Source: Diadema setosum (taxonomy: Eukaryota; Echinodermata; Echinoidea; Diadematoida; Diadematidae). From it: 64,000 nucleotides of DNA. The notes under the pieces are model-generated. The model ran no database searches, was not told the origin of the DNA, and saw nothing but the letters and a program-made list of their open reading frames with translations. Positions 45,977 through 57,700 of this stretch are shown piece by piece. The position numbers were made by a program, and so were the translations under genes. The DNA lies in assembly GCF_964275005.1 (NCBI RefSeq), contig NC_092689.1, positions 2,511,001-2,575,000 of the forward strand, written 5' to 3'. Position 1 is the stretch's first letter; each line of letters begins with the position of its first letter.

Positions 45977-48271
45977 CATGGCTTTCCTTTTGTGCCACTT
46001 CTGGACATTGTCTTTATAATCTACTAGGATGATTTAAGAGATCTAAAAAAATGGACGTAGATTAATTCGCCTAACATCGCAACATTATTGTCGGCATACT
46101 GAAAAAATAAGTGATTTCACTGAGATTTAGAGTGTATTTCTACGTTGAAATTCTATGTTGTCGTGAAGAACCTCAACGGCTCTCCGCCTTTAAAAAAAAA
46201 AAAAAAAAAGAAGCATACCATGTGTTCGAATCTTTCCCATGCTTATACCTGAAGACAAGATGTTTCACCAAGTCCATTCTGTGGTACGGTACTGTTGATT
46301 ATAGTGATCTATGGAAAAGCAGTGCGGACTATACACATGCTACAGTTTACAATTTCATACATTGAGTGAAACTGATTTTGTGTTTGTGTGTGTGAGTCCA
46401 TATGTAGGTATAAGTATGATTTACTCATTTGATTTTGTACATTATGACGTGCTTCTCATTGTCTGTGAATGATAGCAGTCGTTCAGTGTTTACCCATTTC
46501 TGAGCGAAATCCTGAAGACCCTGCTGAAGACAACGTACTCTCGCCCGTCTTTGAGAATGAGGTGGACTGGACGATGGCGTGTCGCACCTGCAAACAGCTT
46601 GTCACCAACGCCGTGTATGCCTTGCTCGTCGAAAAGTCCGCAGTGAGTTCACACATTTGTCCATGCACAGAGTTAAGTTCGTCGCTGTTACATACTTTAA
46701 AATGACATTTTAATAGGGAGGCTGTCAAGGGATCCAAAGGTAACTTCAGGGAAACAGTAAGCTCCCACTTAAAGAAAAGTTTCATCATAATCGGATAATA
46801 ATTACAATTGTAAATTATTTGTATAGAAGCCCTTTGTGTATTCGCAAATGAGTGATATCTGTCATGGTTATGTAATATGCACGTGAGATGAGATCATTAT
46901 TTGGTCATCGTCTCCCCGCTTTCCAATAGGTTTATACACCAAATAATGAAATAAAATGTCAAAAGTGCGACAATCATTCATTTTCAAATCCTTTGCTATA
47001 GGCTCCCCCACACACTATCTTAATTTTTCGATATGAATATGACATAATCTGTAGACTGATTTAAATCCATTCCGTATCATAATATCAATTCAAGTTCAGT
47101 CTGCATACACTAAATTTTCAATTATTTATTACTTTTCATTGATCTGTAGATTTGTTGTACAAATGTATATTGTGTGGAAAGCTGAATGAATGAATGAATG
47201 AATGAATGAATGAATTAATTAATTAATTAATTAATTAATTAATGAAATCAGGATGAGTGAATGAAAATGCCGATCAAACAAGACGTCAATGCTAGATTTA
47301 TAACAGCTTTTTACATATACGCAATTGCTATACTCTTTCAAAGGATATCAACTGTGTCGTGATACACTGATACAATATCTACATGTATTTCAAATCAAAT
47401 TCAAATTCGAATTCATTCAGACTTTTCTGCATTGAACATAGCACATATTGAATACAGTTGTTTGCTTGTTTGTTTGGTTTTTGAATGATCATAATGACGA
47501 TCTTGCCTAATTTGCCCTTCAATTTTTCTCTCCCTCTCTTTATCTCTCTCTCTCTCTCTCTCTACTCTCTCTCTCTCTCTCTCTCTCTCCCTCTCTCTCT
47601 CCTGGTATATACTACTTATATCTTACAGGTATCACAGTTCTTCATAGACCCGTGTCATGACTTCTTTACCGATCCCACAGACATTAAAAACTGCAAGCTT
47701 GCGATCTCGATAGACGTAAGGAAAGTGTATGCGTCCATACTTGGTATTTTGGTAAGCATTACAGTGTTCTGGTTCAGTAAGAATTCTTCAGCATGTCGTT
47801 TGCGTTTTACTTCATCGAAAGGCAAAGTAATTGTGTTTCAATATCAATGCTTTTTGGCTCAAGTGATAAAATTCAACGAATGATTTATCATCGTTCATAC
47901 TATGATCGTTCATGCTACTATACTACTTGACGTATGGATCCAAGATCGAGTACACAATGCCTTGCCGAAAATCACAATCCATATATTTGAATGCCGGTTA
48001 TTTTATGCTCCACATCTCGTACAATATGTCAAGACATCTTTTATATATATATTCTCTATCTCTTTCTGCTCGAAATTGGGCTTTTTTTGTCGAATTCATC
48101 TGTCAATTTTCCGTCATTTCTGTCTCTCAATTATTTTCATATTCTCAGACGATTGCTCTCTCTCTCTCTCCCTCTCTCTTTCCCGGGCAGAAACCAGACG
48201 AAATTTGTCAAAAGCTTCTCGACGTCTGCACACCAAATGCCTACAATGGAACAGAACTTCGAAAGCCGTGA
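44871..48271 (+). CDS. Small secreted saposin-B-type protein, copy 2 (4 exons, 141 aa)
   Basis: Exons 44871-44925, 46476-46642, 47629-47751 and 48191-48271, with the same phases as copy 1. Signal peptide MTGGTRLALLAITLGIG. Exon 2 is 12 nt longer than in copy 1, adding four residues (DPAE) before the CRTC motif. Exon 3 keeps DPCHDFF ... NCKLA but differs after AISIDV. Exon 4 (KPDEICQKLLDVC ... ELRKP) differs from copy 1 by only one residue. The six cysteines are retained, so the fold and secretion should be the same. Introns carry (TA)n, (CT)n and a foldback element not seen in copy 1. Function beyond saposin-type lipid or membrane interaction is unknown. Confidence 0.85.
45285..45328 (+). repeat. 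(TA)n microsatellite
   Basis: TA array abutting the left arm of the foldback at 45327-45844 in intron 1 of saposin gene 2. Confidence 0.92.
45327..45844. mobile_element. Foldback element with arms of about 170 bp in intron 1 of saposin gene 2
   Basis: The left arm GTTGAGACAATGTAGATAAC and right arm GTTATCTACATTGTCTCAAC are exact complements. The match continues inward through GAAGCTTTCGACCGTGGTCT and its inverse, and through ACTTCAGATTTG. There is no counterpart in intron 1 of copy 1, so it inserted after duplication. No ORF. Confidence 0.85.
45899..45975 (+). repeat. (TA)n microsatellite
   Basis: TA array with a few TG and CG variants. Confidence 0.92.
46150..46300 (+). mobile_element. tRNA-derived SINE-like sequence (copy in saposin gene 2)
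   Basis: Diverged counterpart of 39405-39550: a GTGTTCGAATCTTTCCC B-box-like stretch and the GAAGACAAGATGTTTCACC tail. An A-run has expanded inside it. Confidence 0.45.
47186..47243 (+). repeat. (TGAA)n/(TTAA)n tetranucleotide array
   Basis: GAATGAAT units pass into ATTAATTA units in intron 2 of saposin gene 2. Confidence 0.88.
47523..47602 (+). repeat. (CT)n microsatellite before exon 3 of saposin gene 2
   Basis: An extended CT array shortly upstream of the TCTTACAG acceptor at 47628. Confidence 0.88.
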
Positions 48272-48561
48272 ACTAATTGCTTCATAGTTCTTTAACTTGT
48301 CTATATATAAATGTATTTAGATTTTGTTTCTCTGCGTGTTTGTTCAATATTTGTTAGCGATGACACAGTTTGTATCAACAAAATTTAAAGCCCTATGAGT
48401 ATATTGAGAAAGATTGTATGTTGGGCGCAAACTGTATGTTCCTGAAGGTGTCATTCTTAATTTTGTATGGATAAGTACGTTGCATCAAGGAGATTCAAGA
48501 GATGGAATCACAACAGCATTATTCCTTTTGAGCCTACTTTGATGCCGCCACAAAAAGGAGA

Positions 48562-48594
<33 letters not shown>

Positions 48595-49842
48595 AAAACG
48601 ATAACATATACGTATATTAGATATGAATGTAGATATTTATAGATATGTATTATGTGCCAATATAAATCTACCTCACACATGTCACAGATAAACGGACAAG
48701 TGATTCACGACTTCATATTGCCCTAGATCTTTGAAAGATTGACAGAGACAAAGCGTGCTAATTGGTGACACATTATTATTCCATATATTTGGTATTTTAG
48801 GAGTTTAACAAAAAGAGCCTCTCTTGATCTTCATTTTTATGGTGGAATTTATAACCACGTCGTCTTTGTAAAAAACAAAAACAAACAAAAAATCATGACA
48901 AAAGTTGCCGTCACCATCTCTTTTTGTTTCGTTCTCCTCCTCTCTCAATCTATCTTTTCCCGTACATCTATCTTTACCAGTAATTCTCGCTCTGTTGCAA
49001 GATTAAAGTTTTGCAAGGGCAATAAATAAAGATTTTGACTTATTTGACTTCCAAATTCCAATTCTCCCACTTCTTACCTTTGAGTATCCTAAACATACAC
49101 AAGATAATGATCGCACAGGAAAGATTGGTTTGTTTGTTTGTTTTTTTTTTTCTTTGTTTTTAATCGGAACCGTGCACAGAGAAAGTTACAATCATGGAAA
49201 GATACAAAATCTGATGTTACTTCGATAAATTTAACCTGGTTTTCATTCCTTGTAAGATTGGTTATAGATGCCCTTCGTCTTGGTTGTGTTTGTTATAAAG
49301 ATTGTGCTAACACTAACGAATTCAACAGGATTCCACCCAAATGAAAATTTATAATTTGGCCAATATAACGTTAAGCAGCTTTCAATAGCCACAGGGCGAT
49401 TCCAAGAAAACAAGGTGAATGTAGAAACTGGTTTCGGGGAAAGGGGATTACCCAGTCAAAAGGGAAACAAAAGCAAGCATTTTTTGTTCAGCTTCGTCAG
49501 TGTGTATTACGTAGATAAAAGTAATTGACAATGCATCAGGTGTGACGATTGTATCTAAGCTGGTCCGTCGACCTTGCAGCGCAGAGTGCGCATAATTATA
49601 TTCATACGTTATCTCTTGAATATGTGATAAATGAATTAAGTATTCTTACTATTTAAACTGATATATTACAGCTGTCTCAGTCTCTTCTTCAACTCGGAGC
49701 TAGATATATTAATTCCACTCAGCATCTGGAACTGCACACATCAGATGGCGGCTGAACCGCTTGTAAACTTAGTGCATCGCACCTAATATTGTACAAAGGT
49801 CACAGCGTCGAATGGATAGAGATAGTTGCTTCGGGTGCATTT
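48272..49842. other. Convergent intergenic region between saposin gene 2 and the saposin polyprotein gene
   Basis: No exon is seen on either strand. It contains a (TA)n run at about 48561-48590, AATAAATAAA at about 49020 (possible polyA signal for gene 2) and the diverged end of the duplication unit (about 49672-49750). Confidence 0.5.
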
Positions 49843-51712
49843 CTAAGGTATTCTCTCGGCTGCATTGCTCCCACCAGGACAGATACTCAATCGCTGACAG
49901 GCAGTGAGGGGATCTACCTGCGCCAGCGGGTTGATCATAGTCGGTGTACTGGGGTTTATGACGCTTAGGCACTGTATAGGAAGAAAAAAAAAACACAAAG
50001 GGGGGGGGGGGGATTATTGAGTGAGGAGAGAAAACATGGCATGAGTATCGTAGTTGTATGAGAAAAGTGAACAGTGAATGTCATTTTTATACATCGCCAT
50101 GAATGTGGTATGTTGTGGAATATTGTTTGAAAAGAGGGTAATATGTGTACTAGCAGTGATCTTTCATGTTATCAGAGTCAATCGGAACATTAATGATACT
50201 GCAGTTGGAGGGAAAAAAACTAGACGATTTGAACGGAAGCGGAAAGTCAACAGGAATTGATATCAAGCGTGTTATATATCACACATTTCAGAAAAAAAGA
50301 AACATTGTACATGTACTGAAAAAATAGGTTGCATATAGCTTGTAAAACCGACAAATTTCACATTTTAACGCAGTCTCTGATGACTTTCTCGGAAAGGAAA
50401 TATGTTTACCCTACGAAATACGATTTTTTTTTTGTGGGGGGGGGGGGTCTTTCAGCTAAATTACCTCATCACGCAATTTTATTGGTTGTAGTGTTTTCGT
50501 CTCTTTATGATATGGCTGTTACCAAATGAGAAAGATCGAATTAACGATAACAACGACATTAATGTAGATATCAATCACAACTTTTCCTGTCGTCGAAGAA
50601 CGATTCTCACCTTTTCGCGAATTCTTCCGGCGGGAAGCAGACTGCAGGCTTGTCCCATCGTGTCACTGTGCTGTTGCTGGAGAAAGAAAGAAATTTCGGC
50701 TGAAATTAACGATTTGGGAAATTGGACATCAGAATTCTTCTTATTTTTTTTCATTAGAAATTTATATATTCATGAAGGTTATCAAATATTGTGAATATAG
50801 TGTGAAATATTTCAACATCATTTCACTCGTAAATTGGATGTAGTCAGTATAAATTAAAAAGAGCCAATGCTTCAACTGATGTGGCTTTCCCCCGCTTCAT
50901 ATCGCCAAGCTTTCGGCCCGCTCGGATTTGATCGTACCTTCATTTCTTGCAAAAAACGAAATCATAATAATCGGAATCGGAACATGAATTACTGATATAC
51001 AGATAGTCTGAATCATAAATAAATATACAGAGATAGATCATTCTTACGGAAATACAGATTATATGTGTACTTCGAAAGGTAAAAATCCACAAACGCTCGC
51101 TCTTTCTTAAGATATGTCAAAAAGAAGTAAACGGAGGAGGCTGTCATGGCGTGAAACTCACGAGGAACTAAGCCATACCATATAGAAAACAACAGAACAG
51201 AACCAGGTTTAGGTCCTTCTGCACTTTCCTTTAGTAGTTTAAAGGGGAAGTCCAGTCAGCTCATAAAGTTAAAATAGTAGAATAGCTACCATTTCAAAAA
51301 CTTGTTATATACATTGAACGTTAACACATCTCGAGTCGATAACCTGATGTCAGAAGGGGGTAACCCTTTCAGAACCACTACCACAATCTTGCACTTAACA
51401 TTGTACACAAACAAGATGATGTTGATAGTGAGGGAGTTAAACAAAATTAATGCAATTATTACCATCTGGTTGTTGATGAAGGTAGACATTCCAGTGATAC
51501 CCTTCTTGCACAGCTCACATCTCAGTGTACCCTAATAGATGAATGAAAGATGAAGAAACGTTATGATAAGGCTAGAAGAAAATCACGACAAATCATGGAT
51601 TTCATTTGGAAAGACACCAAGGCGTCGATCAAAACTGGAGCAGTTACTCCAGGGTGGTAGAGGACGCAGGATCTGTTTGGCCTTCACAGACTCTCTGAGA
51701 TGCTTTTGAGTT

Positions 51713-51770
<58 letters not shown>

Positions 51771-54700
51771 ATTGTGGCCCGGGCTACCGCGAATGTCGAG
51801 TCCTGGATCACAAGCAAAGTATATAAATAGTCACAAAAAGACATGAACTTCACCTTTTTGTTTATTGCAAATGGTTATTTTCAGATATCATAGCATTCTT
51901 TTCAGTTGTAAAAAAGTAACAAACAAAACACACGACTGAATGAATTACAGAGAGGACAAAACTTGTCAGTGAAGTACTATAGTAATACCCTTTTATCCAT
52001 GATATTCTCATTTGCCTCTCTTTTCACTCAGTTGCTTTTTTTTTCACTCATTATATCACATGTTCCAAATATATTCAGTGTATCAGAGTTTATCTCTTGC
52101 GATGTACGGTATGGACCATATTTACATATATGCTCAACACTATGGATCGTGAATGTTGATAAATCTCACATAATGAAAAATAAACATATACAGATAAACA
52201 GAGAGAGAGAAAGAGAGAGAGAGAGAGACACACACACACACAGTTGCCAACACATACGACGCGATAAAGATGATTGGTTACCTTCATGTAGTGCTATACA
52301 CTGATGTAGATTATCATTCAGTTATACAGTCGAAGTGTAACCGTCAAATTCTCATCATTCAAAATGCTGGACCTGAAGTTACGTCATGCGACGTTTCGCC
52401 GATTAATAATGAAGTGGTTTTTGTTTTTTGTTGGGTTTTTTTTTTTTGCATCCTTCTGGCAGGAATTTCACGCATTGATGCGCCTGCCGGCTTACTGCAC
52501 GTGGAAGACGGAAACATTGTCAATGGGTTCTGATGTCACCAGGAAAATTGCAAGGATTTTTATGTTGTAGAACTCAACAGTCTTTAAAAGCTTGTATGAG
52601 CCAACACAAAAGACCAAGCACGGCAGTGTGGACAACATCCCTGAATCACCAGTTTATACACACCTTACAGAGAACAAACGTTCCTTCAACACCAAGAACG
52701 TGGTTGCAGTTGACAGAGGAGGCACGTTGATTCAAACATGTAGGTCCATGGTTCGAACGATCGAGGGGTCAAAAGAATCCATACGGGAACGGGTGGCCGA
52801 ACCCAGTCTAAATGGGAAGGAGACCGCCTTCTTTTCAACCTATTACATGCCTGGTCTGGGATCGGGCGATCCGAGAGACTCAGAGCCTCTTTCAGCCATC
52901 AGTGTGTGAACTTCCTGCACAACTGCACTCAAGCAAGACCGTTCTTCCACTGCTATGGAAGGACACCAAAAGAAGCTGATTGTTAATTGGCGAAACTTTG
53001 CATGACCGTAAGTTCTGATCCAGTTTTCTGATTCATAAGAAATTTGAGGCTAGTGCTTTGAAATACATACATTAGCGGCTGCAGCATCGAGACACTGTCC
53101 GAGTGGTCCTTGATTGGCCAGCATTTGGATTGGTTGTTCGTTTACTGAAAACAAACAAAGGATTTGATAAATGGACAAGTCATATCCATAACGTTAGTCT
53201 TTGTTTCCAAATCTTGCAGAGAAATTAAAGAAGCCTCTTTGCTGATGCAAATTCGCATTCTGTCATTTTGAAGACACTTTATTCGCATCTATGTCGTTAC
53301 ATTCTTTACTGTAAGGCACGAGAATTTTCTTGTGAGTTCTCTACAACAGAAGTCTCATGATTTACAAAAATGTAAAACTGATTTTCACGTATTTAAGTGA
53401 TTTTGTAATCATTACAAAATTAGGCATTTTTCATACAGACATATTCATACATTCTGCGAAAAAAAAAATGGAGGTACCCACTCAAAAGACTGTGCTTGTA
53501 CAAGGTGGGCACCTCACAGGAGGAAAAAAAAAGTGAAAACTGAACTACAAGTGTGCGGGATGAAAAAAAGAAGTGGAAGAGGGGAAAGGGAAGAGGCAGA
53601 AATACAAATAAAGAGACGAGACAACTAAAAACAAAAGCCTAGATCAATCGATACATTCAAGATCAAACCAACAGAGACTATTAGCCATAATTAGAAGTGT
53701 AGAGCGTTGAAAGCGACGAGAAAGTGATATATACGATTGTATGGAATTGCTGATAGCAGAACATATTATCTGCTCTGTGAAGGCGCGTGTAATAATGTAC
53801 AAGTTTGCAACAAGAAAAACAGGGGATGCAATGTGGAATTCCGCGAAGGACGCGACCTTGTAACTTTTGTAAATTGTGTAAGTATAAACAGCATGCAATT
53901 CAACAACTGACGGGGTCAACATATCTACATAATAATGGACTCAAATGTGAAGAACAGCATCACTATTTGCCAGCGATACATTGTTGGTATCAAGAAAGAA
54001 GGCTTTGATGAGTCAATAATGTATTAATATTTTCCCTAGGACGAGTACTATGTGTTATGGCATAGGACCCTACATGCTACTGGGTGTCCTGATTGCCCTC
54101 TCGTTATCATTAACTGTTTTATGTTGCCATTGCAAGCTTCTCCATTGTTCATACAACGCCACTACTTTTGCTCATACATCCACCTTCACTGACAAATAAC
54201 TGGTAATTTTCATCAATATGGCAGTGATGAAATAGCACATGGTTCTTTTGAAATCATCCATTTCTACATTATTTGATAAATTTTCGTTAATACATCCACC
54301 ATGTAATTACGATTGTCAGCAGGAAACATGTGGTTTGGTGGATAAGACTCTAGACTCTCAAATGGGAGAGCGCAGGGTCGAATCCCACCCGGTACGTTCA
54401 TCCCGTGGATAACATATTTTACTCCCTATGTCCGTATGGACGCGTACTTGATAATGCTAGGCTAATGAAGGACAGCCATCTTGGAGAAGAGTGATAACAC
54501 TAAGAAGAATATCCCGAGTAGAGGGCCCCAATTATCATAAACATTATTATCATTACCATTTTCAATATTTTCATAAATACCGCAAATACAGTATTATTTC
54601 ATCATCAGTGTAATTACACATTGTCTGAGATTATTTCTTTAAGGTTTGATTTGATCGTGAAGTAATCAGGAGGATGCGATAATGTAGCAGTACTACTGCT

Positions 54701-57700
54701 ATGTAGTTTGAATCGCCGCTTTGATGATTAAATCAAGAGACTATCCATTGTCAAATCAATACTTCGTCTTACCGTTCAGTGGCTGCTCGCTGGAAACTTC
54801 TCGCTTGCGTCGTCCGGTCTGATATCCACCCATGCCCATATTTGGGTATCCACCCATGCCCATATTAGGGTATCCACCCATACCCATATTAGGGTATCCA
54901 CCCATGCCCATATTTGGGTATCCACCCATGCCCATGTTAGGATATCCGCCCATGCCCATACTAGTATATGGGTATCCCCGATTTCCCATGTTCGGCATTC
55001 CTGTGTAGAAAGCAAAGAATTTACATGAAGAAATTTAAAAACAAATGTCTTGATAAAACGGATTTCAGTGTATGAATATAAGATCATATAAAATATATCT
55101 AACATAGAATATCAACAACCATATGCACACACAAGCACACGCACTTGCGTATGACACATTCAAACCATGCCACATTAATAATAATAATAATAATAACTCA
55201 GTATTCATATAGCGCTTATCAATGAAATTCTCTAAGCGCTTTACATACTATATACCAAAACATAAACTACTGCATGATCCAAAATACTACAATTAACACA
55301 AATAATTAATCACTTCAATGATAATAATAATTGCATAAGTACACGGTGGTTTACACTACAATGAAAGCACAATACCCTCAACAGGCTGGTAACATTTACC
55401 TGAGCAACTAATTACGGAAAAGATAAGCCTTAAGTGCAGTTTTGAAACTGTTGAGGGATGGCTGATTTCTTAAGCTCAAGGGGAGTGAATTCCAGAGTGA
55501 AGGGGCGGCGACTGAAAAGGCTCTGTCACCATGGGTGTGGGAGACTACCTTAGGGACTTTTAGGAGATTCTGTTCAGCTGATCGTAGAGAGCGGGATGGT
55601 TGATATGGAGAAATCACGCTAGAGATATATGTGGGAGATTTTCCTTGAAGACTCTTAAATGTGATAACTAGGATCTTGAACAGAATGCGCTGATCGATGG
55701 GTAACCAGTGTAGTTGTTGAAGAGTATTAGATACATCATGTTTCCTAGGAACCCTCTGGACAATCCTGGCTGCAGTGTTCTGGATTCGCTGAAGTTGGCT
55801 GATCAGGGATTGTGGGAGTCCAAACAACAGGCTGTTATTGTTATCAAGTCTACTGGTTATAAATGCATGAACTAAAGCCGACGTCGCTGGAGTAGTGAGA
55901 TACTGTCTAATCTGTCCTATCCTTCGGATGGCTATCATGGCAGAACGGCAGATAGAGCTGACATGTTCTTTCATTGTGAGATGTTGATCCATGATGCAAC
56001 CAAGATTCCTTCCGAATGGGGATGCTTCCACCACCAGATCTCCAACTCCAACGGACAACTGTTCAGGCATATGCCGAAATCGCGATGAGAAATGAACGAT
56101 TTCAGTTTTTGCATCATTCAGTGTAAGCTTGTTCTCGTGAGACCAAGCTTTGACATCTGCAAGGCATTCACTGACAAGAGAGAGTGATTGAGCCCTGTCA
56201 CTTGATCGGAAAGTCAAATAAATTTGGGTGTCGTCAGCGTACATCATCACTTCCAATCCATGCGCTTTAACAATATCATATATCGGAGCACTATAGAGTG
56301 TGTAGGTAAGTGGACCCATTACAGATCCCTGTGCTACACCACACGTGTCGCTGTAAACGCTTGAAGATGAACCGTTGATCATCACGACATGGGATCTGTT
56401 AGCCAGGTATGACTGAAACCAGTTGAGGACTGTACCGCCAAATCCATAGCGTTCAGCCAACCTCCGGAGCAAGATTTGATGGTCGATAGTATCGAAAGCC
56501 GCACTATAGTCTAAGAGAACAAGCACAACTTCCTGGTGGCCGTCCAGCGCGCCAGAAGAATGTCATTTTGGACCCTTATCAGAGCTGTTTCCACGGAATG
56601 ATTGGCTCTGTATGCTGACTGTACATCTGGCAGAAGGTTATTGATAGCCAGATAGTCCTTGATCTGGCTTGCAGCTATTCTCTCAACCAACTTTGCGACA
56701 AAGCTCAAGATCGATATGGGACGGTAACTACTGAGTTCATTACGAGGAAGGTTGTCCTTCTTCAGCCTGGGTGTTACAATTGCCTGCTTCATGCTCTCTG
56801 GCACAACTCCTGCCTGGAGACTAACGTTGACCATATTTGTTAAGGTAGCAAGCAGGGCTGATGAACACCTTTTCAATAAAGACGTCGGGATAGGGTCCAG
56901 ATTACATGTAGAGTTTGATGTTAATTTGATAGTTTCCAGCACTGTGTCATCAGTGACAACATCAAATTCCCTCAAAGTAGCAGTACAATTCTCAGTAACT
57001 TGAACCGACATATCTTGAAGGGGGCAACTGTTTAACTCAGCCCTCAATTTCTGGATTTTCCCATCGAAGAAGTTTCCAAAAGAGGTGGCAAGTTGCAGGT
57101 CAGAGTCATGTTCTGGAAGAACTGTCTGTGACGTGGGTGCGGAGAGGCTGCTCGCCAAGCGAAAGAGGGCGCGGCTGTCAGCAACACGTACCTTTTCCAG
57201 AAAATAATTGGATTTTGCTTGCAGAAGTTCCTTGTTGTATGATTTACAACTATCCTTGTAGATTTCTTTGTCAACAGTTAGCTTCGTTTTTCTAGCACGA
57301 CGCTCCTTCTTTCGTCGCTCTTGCTTAGCACGGCGCAAGCTCTGAGTGTACCAAGGTGCATGTGGCCTCAAGATAACATCTTTCTCTTCTATTGGAGCAT
57401 GCTCATCAAGGATTCCTCGAAGCTCTCGATCATAGAGTTCCATCAGTTGTTCTGGAACAGTTGGTAGATCATCACTACATAAATCCGAGGAAGTGATGTC
57501 GTTACAGAACCTGTCCATGGCAAAGTCCTTCAGTTTCCTAGCAGTAATGTGTCGCTTAATTGGATCGGGTCTTCTCGTATTCAAGCGACACATAATTGCA
57601 GAATGGTCTGATGGTAGGCTCAGCGATGTTGTAACTGACGATACCAGGGAATCGTCGTCCCTAGAAATAATGAGATCAAGGGTATGGCCTGCCGTGTGCG

